A stretch of 27,944 nt of DNA from Didymodactylos carnosus (GCA_905250885.1 CAJNOQ010001853.1:1-27944), one strand, 5' to 3'; counted from the stretch's first letter, positions 1 through 11,864 are shown. Notes: generated from the letters alone by a model not told the origin. Numbers and translations are program-made.

Positions 1-577
1 TTGTAGAGCGTTTTTTACTACATCTTTTCTTCATAGAGACAAATTTACAACCACTTGTTTCACTATAGAAAAATTTATTATTCAAATCGAGTCAGGACTT
101 CTGGCCCACCCTTTATTGCATGGTAAGAAAGAAACTTAATTTTAGTCTTAATACTGCCAGTTTCAGAAATCTCTGAGACTTCTACTGATATCTAAATTGA
201 TTGTTAACCGATGTTTAAATCAGGTTTGGATTAACTGCGATTGATTTCAAGGTCTAGAGACAGGACTGTGACAGAAGTAAATACATTTAGTTCAGCGCTG
301 TATTATAATGTAAAGAATGCCGATAACGAACATTTGAATCGCAAATCGCGATCAAATAGTGGACTTTATCAGGTTGTATTCATTGAGAAAACATATCATA
401 AATGAGTCCTTGTGGAGGATGATCGAAGAGAGCATTGAACAGTTCGGATACGCTGAGTGCACAACATTTGAGACTAACGTATCTTAACTAGCTTGAGCTA
501 CGCATCGCTTTTGAGAACGCAGTGTATTCACTCACAGCTCTCTGATGAAACTGTTGGGACATGAGATGTTCTCTGAA
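1..577. other. Non-coding AT-rich flank
   Basis: No open reading frame of convincing composition, no RNA gene and no clear repeat is visible here. The stretch ends at the left flank of the hAT-like MITE that starts at 578. Confidence 0.5.
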
Positions 578-820
578 CAGGGGCGGATCCAGGATTCTAC
601 CGATGGGGTGACGATTTCTAAACGATGTCATCCGAGGTGATATGAATATTTTTTCTAACACATTGACCGCTACTTACACCGTAATAAAGAACGAAATAAA
701 CAAAGAGCGTTACGTGAATCGCGGTCAATGTGCTAAGGAAGTCTGGTAATGTACTCGCATTAGAATTCCATTTGCGAAGGGGTGGCGGTCGCCGGACCGC
801 CGTAATGCTAAATCCCACTG
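578..820. mobile_element. hAT-like MITE (non-autonomous)
   Basis: The left end reads CAGGGGCGGATCCAG and the right end, reverse-complemented, reads CAGTGGGATTTAG. Both resemble the CAGNGGCGGAT-type termini of hAT-related elements; the right copy lacks about two bases. The flanking 8-mers are TCTCTGAA at 570-577 and TCTCTGAT at 821-828, a 7/8 match in the place expected for a hAT target-site duplication. Inside is an inverted repeat, CACATTGACCGC (659-670) with its exact complement at 721-732. A GC-rich hairpin lies near the right end: GGCGGTC at 784-790 and GACCGCC at 795-801. There is no transposase, so it would depend on an enzyme encoded elsewhere. The terminal resemblance is from memory of hAT ends. 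Confidence 0.62.
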
Positions 821-1553
821 TCTCTGATTTGTATTTCTCGACAGTGGCATCTTGAGTATTGTGCTTAGAAAGGGGCTTTTTCCATTTTCTTGATTCTCAA
901 TCGAAGTAACTGCGCTACCTCAATGGTTTTTCAGTTTTTGAAATCTTTTTCTCAATAATCTGACATTGTATGAATCAGACTGTTACAGTCAAGAAATCTT
1001 TTTACTTATTACTTGTTTTAATAGATCAAACGCAGTCCGTGTGAAAAATACGAACATAAAATAGATTAGTTTGCTCGACAAATCTAAAGAGAATCAACTT
1101 TCCATCAAAGATTCTTTCGTCTATTGATTGCTTGTTTTTAATACAAACATGTCTCTATTCTATATGACGATTTTGCATGTTGTATGGATGTACATACAAC
1201 GATATCATTTTTAATTTTAGTATGCATTGTATATATGTATGTGTGTGTATCTATATCATCTTCAAATCTCTTTTTTTATCGACTTTTTAGCCAAAGTAAA
1301 GCACGTCTATATCTCATTTGAGAGTCTTTTTGATGGTCATCACAACTATCATTCAGAACGTCATTAAAAATGCTTGATGGATCGACATTGACATGTTTAC
1401 AGGCTATTTTTTCACTTGTACATATATATATATTCGCATTTCTTTCTGTTCTGTTTTTTCACTGTGTGTTCAACATGCATCAACAAGATTTAGTAATACG
1501 GCGTTATTTTAAGTTTTTTACTCTGATATATTAATGCATTCTACTGGATAAAT

Positions 1554-1573
1554 TAATAATAATAATAATAATA
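1554..1573. repeat. (TAA)n microsatellite
   Basis: Six to seven uninterrupted TAA units are visible directly. No associated gene. Confidence 0.85.
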
Positions 1574-2185
1574 TAACTCTAGAGCAAAAATCGAGTAAGT
1601 AGAGATTTTAAACTTCAATTTCTTACAAAATTTATAGCAAGTCAGTTTTATTACGATGTAAAGAACAAAATACAATCATAGGCAATATTATTCTTTTGTT
1701 GTTAACAAGTATAGAAGCACTATAATTTACAAATGTAACAAAGATTTATTTTACATTCTAAATTTTATCATATTGCTATCATTGAAAAAGCATGTAACAT
1801 TAAGTGTCAATTATCAAGTCGCTATAGTATTTGTGAGGCATCTATACACTACTTTTTTTGTGTATGGAAAAATCTTTATCTAAATAGTTTGCTTTTCTAT
1901 TGTAAAATATCGTTAACAGATTTTCACTGCGTTCGCTACAGATTTTGCTACGTTTCAGTTTGTAATGACTATCTGAATGATAAAAAGCATATTTTCTCAT
2001 GAATGTGGGACCACGGATGCTTTCTATTTAAATAAAATCGGTTAAATTAACTACTGATCTTTTCTTTTTTGTTTTGTTCTGTGAGTAACGCTGATCATAT
2101 GATGTTTTACGACCATTGTATTGTCTATATTGAACAGAAAGAGTTCTGGATAAGAAAACGAAATAATTAAAATCATACTGATTTA

Positions 2186-2210
2186 CATATATATATATAT
2201 ATATAGATAT
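2186..2210. repeat. (TA)n microsatellite
   Basis: A run of alternating AT, about nine units, followed by the related AGATATAGATGG sequence. Confidence 0.85.
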
Positions 2211-3020
2211 AGATGGTGATAGATGGTGAGTAATAAAAAATGGTATAATTTATCCAGATGCATTCTTTTGTTGAAGAAAAATCTTTCGTCTGTTGATGAT
2301 TTCACATTGAATAGACTATATGATATGAATATCAAATATGAGACTAAGAAATATAGATATTTCATTCTCTTATTTTTCCCTTTTAGGCGACTGTTTCTCT
2401 TGGTGTCTCGACAAAGGTTAGTTTCACTTTTCTCATATAAAATATGCCTATACTCGTATATATATATCTACTGAAGAATAAAGGAGAGAACGACTGTATG
2501 TCTATACCTATGCTTAAACTCATACTCGATTTTTTTTTTCATGTCTCTTAAACATCTGATTGTGAACAAGAGAAAGGAAAGAAGGAGACCTAATATACTA
2601 CCACTCAACAAATTTCCTCTTAGCAGTTATTTTATTATCATATTGATCAGTCTCATTGACGAACAACGTTAAAAAGTGAATTGACTCATTTGGTGAAGGA
2701 TTTTTATGTCATTAGAAATCATTTCAATCTATTAAAACATTGCACAGTTAGAATAGTGTGTAAATAAGTCGAGATTTTCCTAAATTTCTCTTTACTAATG
2801 AATAATTTAAGCTGTACTACTCATTTTCTATTTTTCTTCAATCGCAAGTAGAGGCAACATATTAGATGGACTAGAAATTTCTCAGGATATGAATTTATCG
2901 TCTGTTTTTGCTTGTAAAGAAGTTTTTTTTCTTTCTATTAAAAAGAATTCGAAATAGATTACTTTTATTGCTGAAATACTGAACTATTTTGCTCAAAGAT
3001 AATATGAATGATGTTATACA

Positions 3021-3030
3021 TTTATTTTAG
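3021..3030 (+). promoter_or_regulatory. Candidate 3' splice (or trans-splice) acceptor before the receptor ATG
   Basis: The sequence TTTATTTTAG ends 19 bases before the chosen ATG at 3050. It matches the T-rich ...TTTTAG acceptors used by the internal introns of this gene. It could end an intron in the 5' UTR. In a lineage with spliced-leader trans-splicing, such as bdelloid rotifers, it could instead be where the leader is joined. No donor was identified upstream, so the assignment is inference. Confidence 0.35.
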
Positions 3031-3049
3031 ACGAGTTATAGTTTTATTT

Positions 3050-5740
3050 ATGGATATTATTAATTCACATATGAGTTCAACATCCTATCCACCATTTTTA
3101 CAAGATTTTCGATCTGACCCTTGTCAAGTATGCTCTGAACAATCTTCAGGATGGCATTGTGGTGCTGTTACATGTGAAGCGTGTAAAGTACGTAATATTA
3201 TTTAAATATATGATGATCTATAATATTATTTACCTTTTCTATTTTTAGAAATTTTTTCTTAGATCAGTAAATGAAGAACATTTAAAATATAAATGTATTC
3301 GAGATAAACGATGTCAAGTTACTCGAAGTACTCGAACACAATGTCAGTATTGTAGATATCAAAAATGTATTGAAGTTGGAATGAAAACAAATGGTAGAGT
3401 AGATGGTTCTTATAATACTTTAATTAATCGTACTTAGTATTTTCTTTTTCTTTTAGAGGAAAGTCCAAATCCAAAAATTGAAGATATTTTTAAACAAATT
3501 CCATGTGCATGTTGTAATGCTCCATCTTCCGGAATACATTTTGGTGCTGTGAGTAATTCCATTTACTCAAATATAACTAAGAATTATTTATCAAAAATAA
3601 TTTCAATGTTTTTTTAGACAACTTGCGAAGGATGCAAGGGATTTTTTCGGCGTACTATAAAAGAACGTACACCACAACGTTACAAGTGTTTAGAGTCGAA
3701 TAATTGTGAAATTAATACGTCAACAAGAAATATGTGTCGTGCATGTCGATTTCAAAAATGTGTTAATGCTGGAATGAGTATCGAGGGCAGTCGAATTGGT
3801 CGACAAAGTAATTTGTTTAAACAAAAAATGTTAAGTATGCAAAAAACGGGCGCTATACCATCATCATTGCTAAATGCACTCACAAATAATGGTTATGGTA
3901 TGAAAATGATCGGAAATAATTTGAGACGAAAGAAAACAACTGATGAATTTGTTTCAATAGGTAAGTCATTTAGATTAACTAGGAAACCTATCCAAGTGAT
4001 ACCTTCCGATTATAAATAACCAAAACCTTTTTTGGCATGATTGTAGCACGCAAATTTCTGATTAAAATGAGACATCTCCCACCTCTACACGACCTTTCTT
4101 TGCAAAGTTATAGAATTTACAAGAAAAGCCCTAAATGTTCATTCTCAGCTCAAAGCTACAGAAATAAGAAATTAATTTAGGGCTTTTCTTGTAAATTCGA
4201 TAACTTTGCAAAGAAAGGTCATGTAGAGGTGGGAGATGTCTCATTTTAATCAGAAATTTGCGGGCTACAAGCATGCCTCAATAAAAAACGGTTTGGGTTA
4301 TTTTTTAGAGTTCCTGAAAAACTGGTTTTCCTCTTCAACTGGTTCGGCTCTTCAAGACACGTCAGCAGATATCCTTTTAGGCTTTTTACTAGCTCGATAC
4401 CTTCTATTGATCGACGTATGAACGAACGCAATCGGAAGGTATCATTTGGATAGGTTTCCTCGTAAGAAAGACGATTAATAAATGAATGTATAACAAAGAT
4501 TAGGAATTATTAACTTATAGAATCCTATCCGATCAATATTGAAGAAAAACTTGAACCAAATGTTCGAACTTTGATAACAACGATTGAAGAAGCATATTGT
4601 AATAATATTAAAGTATGGAAATTTTTAAACAAATGAATAAAACTATTTGTTAACTTTCATCTTTTTGTTTAAGGAAATTCCTCCATGTATTGAGAAAATG
4701 AATATTTGGGACACGTGTATTAGTCAGTTGGGAGAGTATGCTAGAAGAGTGATGAATTTTGCGACAGAAATACCAGGTATACAATGATTAGTACTGAAAA
4801 TAAATCATTTTCATTGTTAAATTAATTTTATTTTTGTTTCGAATAGGATTTTCAACATTTATTCATGATGATAATTTACTTCTGATTCGATCATCTGTTC
4901 ATTCTGTTATATTATTGTGTTTATGTACTCAAGCGTTACAACGTCAATCTCAACAACTTATTAATCTAAATCGTTATCAAAGTCACCTTGATAAACAACA
5001 ACATCTCAATTCAATAAATAATAGTAGTCAAATAGATTGGAATTATTTTAATGTTCAAGAATCGAATTTATGTGAACGATTACAAGCAACTTTTAGCGTA
5101 TTTTTTGAAGTTAAACGAATTATGTTTCATTCAATTGAAAATGAACTAGAACGTTTGGAATTAGATGATAAAGAATTATCATTAACACTTGCTCTACTTA
5201 TCACATCAACAGGTATAACAGTATTTCAATATTATGTAATTAATCTACTGAGTATACTTTATTTCTTTTTTAGTCAATTCAAAATTAATTGATCAAAAGA
5301 AAATTGAACAACTTCAATTTGATTTGTTTTGTGCATTAGCTGATTATATGGATGGTAAACAATTTCACTAGTTTCTATAATACTAATATATTGCCCATCA
5401 TATATCGAATAGATTGTTGGCAACATTGTAGGCCCTATTTTAACAAAAATAATATTAATTCTTCTTGTTTATAGCAAAACGTGGTACAAGTAATAAAGAT
5501 TATTATGCTTTAACAATTCAAATTCCTATTATTCGTCGTATAAACAGTATTATTGCTGCATCAATTTATCATCTCAATAATGTATGTCCTCAACCGTTTC
5601 GTATACCACAATTTTTTATACAAAATGATTTATTAAATCAAAATCGAATAACAGATAATCAAGTTGTAAGTTATTTAAAAATAGTTATTGATTATTCTAT
5701 TTGTTTTCTATTTTTTCTACTTTAGAATTTTTTATTTTAA
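3050..5740 (+). CDS. 2DBD-NR: Nuclear receptor with two DNA-binding domains (2DBD-NR), ten coding exons
   Basis: Coding exons by eye: 3050-3187, 3249-3393, 3457-3548, 3618-3960, 4521-4612, 4674-4776, 4847-5212, 5274-5354, 5475-5665, 5726-5740. All introns are GT-AG and in phase; the product is 521 aa. DBD1 (residues 25-86) has zinc ligands C25, C28, C42, C45 and C62, C68, C78, C81, with P-box CEACKK. DBD2 (111-173) has C111, C114, C128, C131 and C149, C155, C165, C168, with P-box CEGCKG. This tandem pair, with these two P-boxes in this order, is the signature of the 2DBD nuclear receptor subfamily. A hinge follows, then a ligand-binding domain from about residue 250, recognisable by FATEIPGF (299-306) and DDNLLLIRSS just after it, the usual helix 3 to helix 5 signature. 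The protein should act in the nucleus as a DNA-binding regulator; ligand and target site are unknown. Oddities: no obvious AF-2 helix at the C-terminus, and a 560-bp intron 4 filled by a fold-back element while most other introns are about 60 bp. The start at 3050 is the first plausible ATG after the acceptor at 3030; 3071 is an in-frame alternative. Confidence 0.93.
3981..4460. mobile_element. Fold-back / MITE-like inverted repeat in receptor intron 4
   Basis: Outer arms at 3981-4011 and 4430-4460 are 31 bp inverted copies with one mismatch. Inner arms at 4034-4136 and 4175-4277 are 103 bp inverted copies with about four mismatches, around a 38-base loop (4137-4174). The sequence between outer and inner arms is also partly complementary (AAATAACC-AAACC and its complement near 4295-4309). 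The right arm carries about 120 extra bases (roughly 4310-4429) absent from the left. The element therefore reads as one long near-palindrome with an insertion in one arm. No transposase or clean target-site duplication was found. It accounts for nearly all of intron 4, so insertion into an originally short intron is the simplest history. Confidence 0.85.
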
Positions 5741-8428
5741 AAATGTATAATCAACTATTGCACGATTTACGATCTAAATGATAACAATTTCATTTTTTTT
5801 TTTGAAATATCTGTGATTAAACAGAAAAATACACCGTCCATATTTGTTTCATTCATATATTGGAAATTTTTCTCTATTACCATTTTTATATCTGCCCTAA
5901 GCATAGTTGTTGCTTAGATAGCTATTTTTTTTTTCTATGTTTACATATGATTGGGACGTTTTTCTTGCCATAAAAATATCCATATCTATTTTAGAATTTT
6001 GTTTATTTGTCCTGTATATGTATCTTTTGTATTCAAATTGTATATTTCGTCAAATTTTCGATTTTTTTTATTGTTTTTTTGTCCTACTAATATGCATTAT
6101 TTCGATGCATATGTAATATGAAGGACGTAATGCTATAAGCGTTTAGTGTTAGAGCAAGTTATTATTGCAACAAAGTGTCGGTATATATCTAAATAGATTA
6201 ACAAACATGGATGACTGTTATTGATGCGTTAGTAATAATGTGTTTTAAGTTTGTCAAATTGAAGCTAATTGTCGAAAATATATCTGGAAAGAATAAGTCA
6301 TTGGTAAACTACCAGAACCAATCCGAGATAGAAAAAGAAATTTATTTCGTTTTTCAAAGCAGATTTTTGCTTGATTTCGATTTTCTAAGATTTTTTCATA
6401 TTGTTTTTCTTGGAAGAAAGAAGGTACCTTGCTGTTAACGTTACCGGTATAGTGTGCTGACAGGTCAACCATTTTTTCCTTCATCGATGATTTTCGAAGG
6501 TGGTCATCATTACTAGCTATAAAACTGTAGTTCTTAATAGTGGACCAACTTTATACAGAGTTCTTTCGACTAATCCATTAGATACACTAGCTACGTACTA
6601 GTTTTGTGGTGACAAACTATCGTTGAACATCCCAAAATTGAAAGTATGCTATCGAAAGGATAACTGGGTAGACATGAGCATAAGTAACTTGCTCAAGGTT
6701 AGTATGTGACTTGTCGATTCGAATACCACCTTTGAAGTACATGACGAGCAACATAAATATTAAGCTAAGCAGCTCCCAACTATTTTTCTATTGATTAGCT
6801 GCTATTGTTTATTCAATGCAGTATTTTGTTTCCATTGGAAGGAGGTGAAAAGCTAGTAGAGAAGAATTTCTTACAACTGGGAGCAGGCATACCACGCGAT
6901 TAGCTCCATCGATAATATTTAGAAGAATTAATCGGTTAAATTAAGATATTTTGATAGTAAACGAAATCCACAGCGCCCTACTAGCTATCGAAAGTTATAA
7001 GTTAAGTCGGTTTTGGTGTGTCATACGTTGTTTTCGACATCATTGTGTGTAGTATATCAATAAGGTCTTTCTTCTCTATCCCCACGTAAAGGTTTGAGGC
7101 ATCAAACCCCATCTACCATTTTGTATCACCTATAAAAGAGTAGGTACATAAGTACATGAAACTCTGAAACGTGCTTAGAACTTATAGTGTTCAACTTGTG
7201 TATTTTGTACCCGTTCCTCGTGCAAATCTTAACCAGAATCACTGCCTAATTCCTTCCAAAAACACACTTCAAACGTTAACTTCTGTTCTCTCTCTCTACC
7301 TCAACTTGGCATGGTAGCAAAAAATTTCTTAAAGATTTGCCTCAGACGCAGGATATCGTAGGCGCCGCTGCTCTGACATTTTCTTTAGATTTAGCACAGC
7401 GACTGGTCTATTTATTACTATCAATTGGTTTGATACCTGCTTTTTTATAAAGTATGTGGGTCAAGATAATCTAGTATCACTCGAATTGTTCTAAAAACGG
7501 TGTTAGAATAATCTTAGAAGAAAAATGCTGGCTTGAACAATCAGAAATAAACAAAAAATATTTTTCCTTTAAGCAAACCCAAATGGCAGCAGTGTGAGCT
7601 TTCTGTTATTCTTTTTAGGCTTTTTCCTAGGAAAAGTTCAAGAAGGAAAAAAATTCAAAGTTATTCTAAGTGTGAAAATATTCGCACTTATATTTACACA
7701 AGAGCATAAAACAAACGATGATTCGAGAATTTCCAAGATCTTGGTCCAAGAAGGTTCACTAGGATAGGTCGACCGACCTTTGTGAATTTTTAGAGCAAAC
7801 GGTGCCGGATTATCCTGGCTATATTTTGTGAGTTAAAATATGTAAGGAGTATAAATTAGGAGTAAGGCTTCACGATTAGGCCTGCACCAGGTTTTAACTA
7901 GTGTTGGGGCATCCAGGAGAATTGCTACAAGTCAGTTATCACGATTCTCTCAGAGCTGTAAAACATCTAATTTTGTAGAAAAATGTTTGCTCTACAAAAT
8001 GCATTTGTTAAAAGAATTCTAGAATCATTTCTAAGAAAACTTAGAGCATTCTAAAATGTACTAAATTACGAAAAAAAACTGTTCGAATAGTTTTTTTCTG
8101 TGATTTAATGTATTTTTGAATACTCCGAGACAAGTTTTATCAACAAGAGTAATCCGTGAAGTGGGAACTGCGATGAGATAAATCTAAGTTTGAAACTGTA
8201 CCGACGTTTACCAAAGACGTACTGAAACTCGACAATGAACGACTGTATATAATAAGTTCGAGTTTTTTTGTTGATGACTTGTTTTATATGACGACGCAAA
8301 AAATGACATTCTTGTTAATCTTTGTTGTTAAATCCTAATGTGTGCCCATATTTTATGGACACAGCAAAGAGTTAGACAGTCTGTAGAATTGCTAAATATT
8401 TCATAGAATCTCCAACAAGAGTGGACAA
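5741..8428. other. Intergenic region downstream of the receptor gene
   Basis: No gene is supported. No AATAAA follows the receptor stop closely; ATTAAA near 5816 is a possible polyadenylation signal. Features seen: a CORE-SINE-like match at 6682-6723, a 7-bp hairpin GGTTTGA-GGCA-TCAAACC at 7091-7108, and short palindromes TTTTCCTAGGAAAA near 7622 and CCAAGATCTTGG near 7734. The overlapping ORFs at 6211-6438 (+) and 6254-6484 (-) are mutual antisense and look fortuitous. Confidence 0.45.
6682..6723 (+). repeat. Possible CORE-SINE-like fragment
   Basis: AAGTAACTTGCTCAAGGTTA at 6682-6701, followed after 14 bases by GATTCGAA (6716-6723), resembles the core block of MIR-type CORE-SINEs as I remember it (AAGTAACTTGCCCAAGGTCA ... 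GATTCGAA). The spacing is shorter than in that consensus and no tRNA-like head or tail was recognised. It may be coincidence. Confidence 0.25.
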
Positions 8429-8487
8429 AGTATTTTTGCGCCACCACCAGCTCCAGTATGTGATCTGCTATCACATACGAGCAAAAA
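8429..8487. repeat. Nested hairpin
   Basis: GTATGTGAT (8456-8464) and ATCACATAC (8470-8478) form a perfect 9-bp stem with a 5-base loop. Flanking it, AGTATTTTTGC (8429-8439) and GCAAAAATATT (8481-8491) pair as an outer imperfect stem. A small transposon remnant or a structured transcript are both possible; there is no family assignment. Confidence 0.6.
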
Positions 8488-10137
8488 TATTTTTGTTGGC
8501 TATACATTTCTAGGACGATAAATCCGGCTTTTTTTCACATATCTCGCTCATAATGTGCGTGACGGAGTAAATGAAGCAGCAATTTTTTAACGAATGGAGA
8601 AGTAGCGGAAGATTTTGACCTCTACACTGATCCACAATATAAATAGTCAGTCATGTAAGAGACTCTAGTGAACTACAAAATCGTTAGCGATCCTATAGAT
8701 TCTCTGAGGATTCTACAGAATCACTAACTCTGTACATTGTTTGTAATAGTTTTTTATATGTCGATGATAAACAAAAGAGACTCATTTTGTTCGAAAGTTT
8801 GAGAGATATTTGTAATGAATTGAATTGTGATCGTGTCCATAATGTATCAAATGTTAATTTCTTACTTTCTTTTACTTGGGTGTCATCATCAAAGTTGATG
8901 TCCAAGAAGGCACCGAGTTTCATTTTCCGTAATTCATTATAGAACTCTTATAGTTATCTTAATCAAACGTATTAAACTAATTATGTATATTGTTATACGA
9001 TACGTTTGTAGTGGAACAAATGCTGTAATATCTCATTTTTCTAATACACGGGGGATATGTGGTATTGAAAACAATCAACGCACCCGATTGACAAATGACA
9101 TTTTTTTCTCTTTAAAATCAGAAGTTAAACTATGTGCACTTTTACTGTTGTGAGTTGTCAAATGAATAGGAAGTAATTTCAGAATCGACATCAGTTTTCA
9201 TTCAATGACTGAAAAAAAGAAAAAAGAATCTAATTTTGCTTGAAATTAAATATAATTGCTATCATCCGTTAAGATTTTGTGATTTATTTTTACTGTTACC
9301 AATGACATCCAATAATTTTTTACAGGATAAAGCAAGCATTTTCATTTAATGTTGAAAAATAGAAGAAAAAAAAAACCGTACTTCTTCATTTAGCTATAAA
9401 TTCTAGTTTTATCTAAATTTTCTTTAACAGGAAGTTCATCATGTCAAAATGCTGCCGGAACCGATTATCTATAATTATTATCGACCATTTGTCATAGAAA
9501 TAATATTGCAAAAAAGATGAAATTATATGAACAAATATTGCCGGAAATAACCGAAAACTCTTTGAGACAATAACGATAAATGCTGCTTTTAACGATTTTC
9601 GTAATTATTGATGAATGTTATACTCTTTTCAACTAGTTCTACTAAACGAGTCATTGCCACGACTTTAACCATAAACCTGAGAGTAAGAAATTCAACCTTT
9701 CTTACCTTAGTATAGAAACAGCACTAGAAAAATTAAAAATCTTTTTCGGCAACTTAGGTCTCCTTAGAACATCCTTTGATCTGGCATGATATGATAATCT
9801 TTTTTTTGCTCTAGTTGTTGAAGTATTTTATCAAATTATGCAAGTTCGTCTTTAAAAGATTTTTCATGTGTTTCATAAACGTATCCGGAGGAAATCTTTG
9901 AACAAGAGCGTTGCGTCCGACCCTTACAGAGTGTTGATCTGAGTACAACTTTATACAGACATGCAGTGTTTATGTACTTTTCTTTTCTATTTGAAATGTC
10001 AATTATTTCTTTTAATTATCTATGTGTAACTCAGTTATATTTTCGACAAATCAGCCAAATTATTTTTGGCGTGAAAGTGACTGTACACCGACGACTTTTG
10101 TTATTATCACCTTACTTTAATCTTGAACATGATAAGA

Positions 10138-10156
10138 GTGAGTGAGAGAGAGAGAG
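10138..10156. repeat. (GA)n microsatellite
   Basis: An interrupted GTGAGTGAGAGAGAGAGAG tract is visible directly. GA tracts can bind GAGA-type factors in some animals, but nothing here supports that specifically. Confidence 0.8.
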
Positions 10157-11864
10157 CTGTGAAAAAAAGGAGAAGTGTAAAGAGTATCTAAATGATAAAA
10201 AGAAACAACGCGTTTTCTTCTTGATCTCTATCACTATATATGTATGTATTGTACACATCATGATCGTCCCCCGTCCCATTAAAAACAAGAAGAATTAAAG
10301 AAGCTTCCTGATTATAAGAACATATAAAACTTTTTTGATCTTTAATGCCAAACCATAGCTACTCCCTTTTACACATATTAGCGTGGAAGTCTAGTATAAA
10401 ATTGTAATATAACATCTCTACTATTTGCTTTAGAATGATCAACTCTAGACTTTGTAATAAGATCTTTTGTTAAGCAAAAGCTTTTATACATACCTATAAT
10501 AAGCACTTCAGAGATAAAAATTCATCATAATTTACTCCAAATTACCTATCTCAATGTAAGTGTTTATTGTAGTTAACCTGGGGAGTGTATTACGTATAGT
10601 TTTATATGTCGGTGCGAACATGTTTATTTGATCGGTGAATTTTTCTTTCATTTTACGTTAATTTTCTTGATCAATGCCTTAAATACATTAATCGAATTAA
10701 TGTACCCTATTAAATAGTGTCTTGGATGATGAGTAAAGTGCTACTTGAGAATATGGGTGAAAAGAGACCGCCTTCTTTTTCTAACGACCCATACGAGATA
10801 TAGAGAAAAGAAAGAAGAATGATAATGAAAATATCATACACACAAAAAAATAAAAACTCATTGTATTTAATATCATTCTTCATCAGCAGCAGGGAGAAGA
10901 AAATTTTTATTGAATATCTAAGATAAAGATTTTAGTTTCACAGAGATTTTTACATGCTATGCATGAATAATAAAATGATGTAACACTATTATGATGTCAT
11001 CGAGAATTTTGTTTTTTATTTGAACACATTGTTTATTGTAATATGGTTGACATCCTAAATATGATTGATCTACTTGATGAGTAAAAGAAAAGAAAAATAG
11101 TGCCAAAAGCAATAGTTATTATTGAGCAGGGAGATAGAGGGAGAGATATTAGCATCAAACAAAATTTCTATAATTAAAACAAGGTCGAACGGCTGCCGCA
11201 AATCCTTTTAGATAAGATCATTGTAAAGATATTATGAACTTTCACACTTCGTTTATTATCATTTTGAATAAAAAGAGAAATGCAATTAATTCGATTAAAT
11301 AACAACACAGCTATGAGTAAAGATATTGTTCACATTTAAAATTTCTATAGTGGATTAAAATAATGTCTCCAGAATAGAATAACAAGCAGACTTATTTTAT
11401 TTTTAAGACGAGATTTTGGCATACTAAATCGTATTTTTTGACAAATTTTTAGTTGAAATACAGAATATCCGAAATATGTTCTGACAAAAAACCGTCAAAC
11501 ATACTTCAAAAGGAACACTCTCATATTTTAGGATATTTGTCATTAATTAATCAACCATAAACCATAGTATTCACTACAGAATTCTCTAACTTTATCGTAG
11601 TGAAGAGATAACGAAAGATGTTCGTTAATGTTCGAAAAAATGTTATTTTATGTTTCGAATTTTTTTGATAGCTAAAATTTGTTTTTTTCTAATAGACTCC
11701 TATTTTAAATTAGATATAAAATAAGTTTATTTTCCGATTATTTTTTTTTGTACATCATCATGACGATTAAATGATACATATTCGTAATTCATACACATAC
11801 ATATATTAACGTATGAAAATAAGATCATTGTACAAAGATAGGTCCGATGATAAATTTGTAAACA

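Larger units (their letters stand above)
821..3049. other. Non-coding region upstream of the receptor gene
   Basis: No gene is supported. The stretch contains microsatellites: a TAA tract at 1554-1573 and TA tracts near 1418-1432, 2186-2210 and 2455-2468. The possible ORFs at 2183-2365 (-) and 2223-2474 (+) overlap each other on opposite strands, contain low-complexity Tyr/Ile runs from the TA repeats, and match no family I know. The 5' UTR and promoter of the downstream receptor gene should lie here, but I cannot place a transcription start. Confidence 0.45.

Noticed and set aside
2183..2474. Two antisense ORFs of 60 and 83 codons
   Set aside because: They overlap each other and end in Tyr/Ile runs produced by TA microsatellites.
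4236..4431. Overlapping ORFs on both strands in receptor intron 4
   Set aside because: They lie in the right arm and insertion of the fold-back element and show no domain or codon bias.
9947..9962. Shared CAACTTTATACAGA with 6547-6560 as possible terminal repeats of one element
   Set aside because: Same orientation, 3.4 kb apart, and no similarity beyond 14 bases; probably chance.
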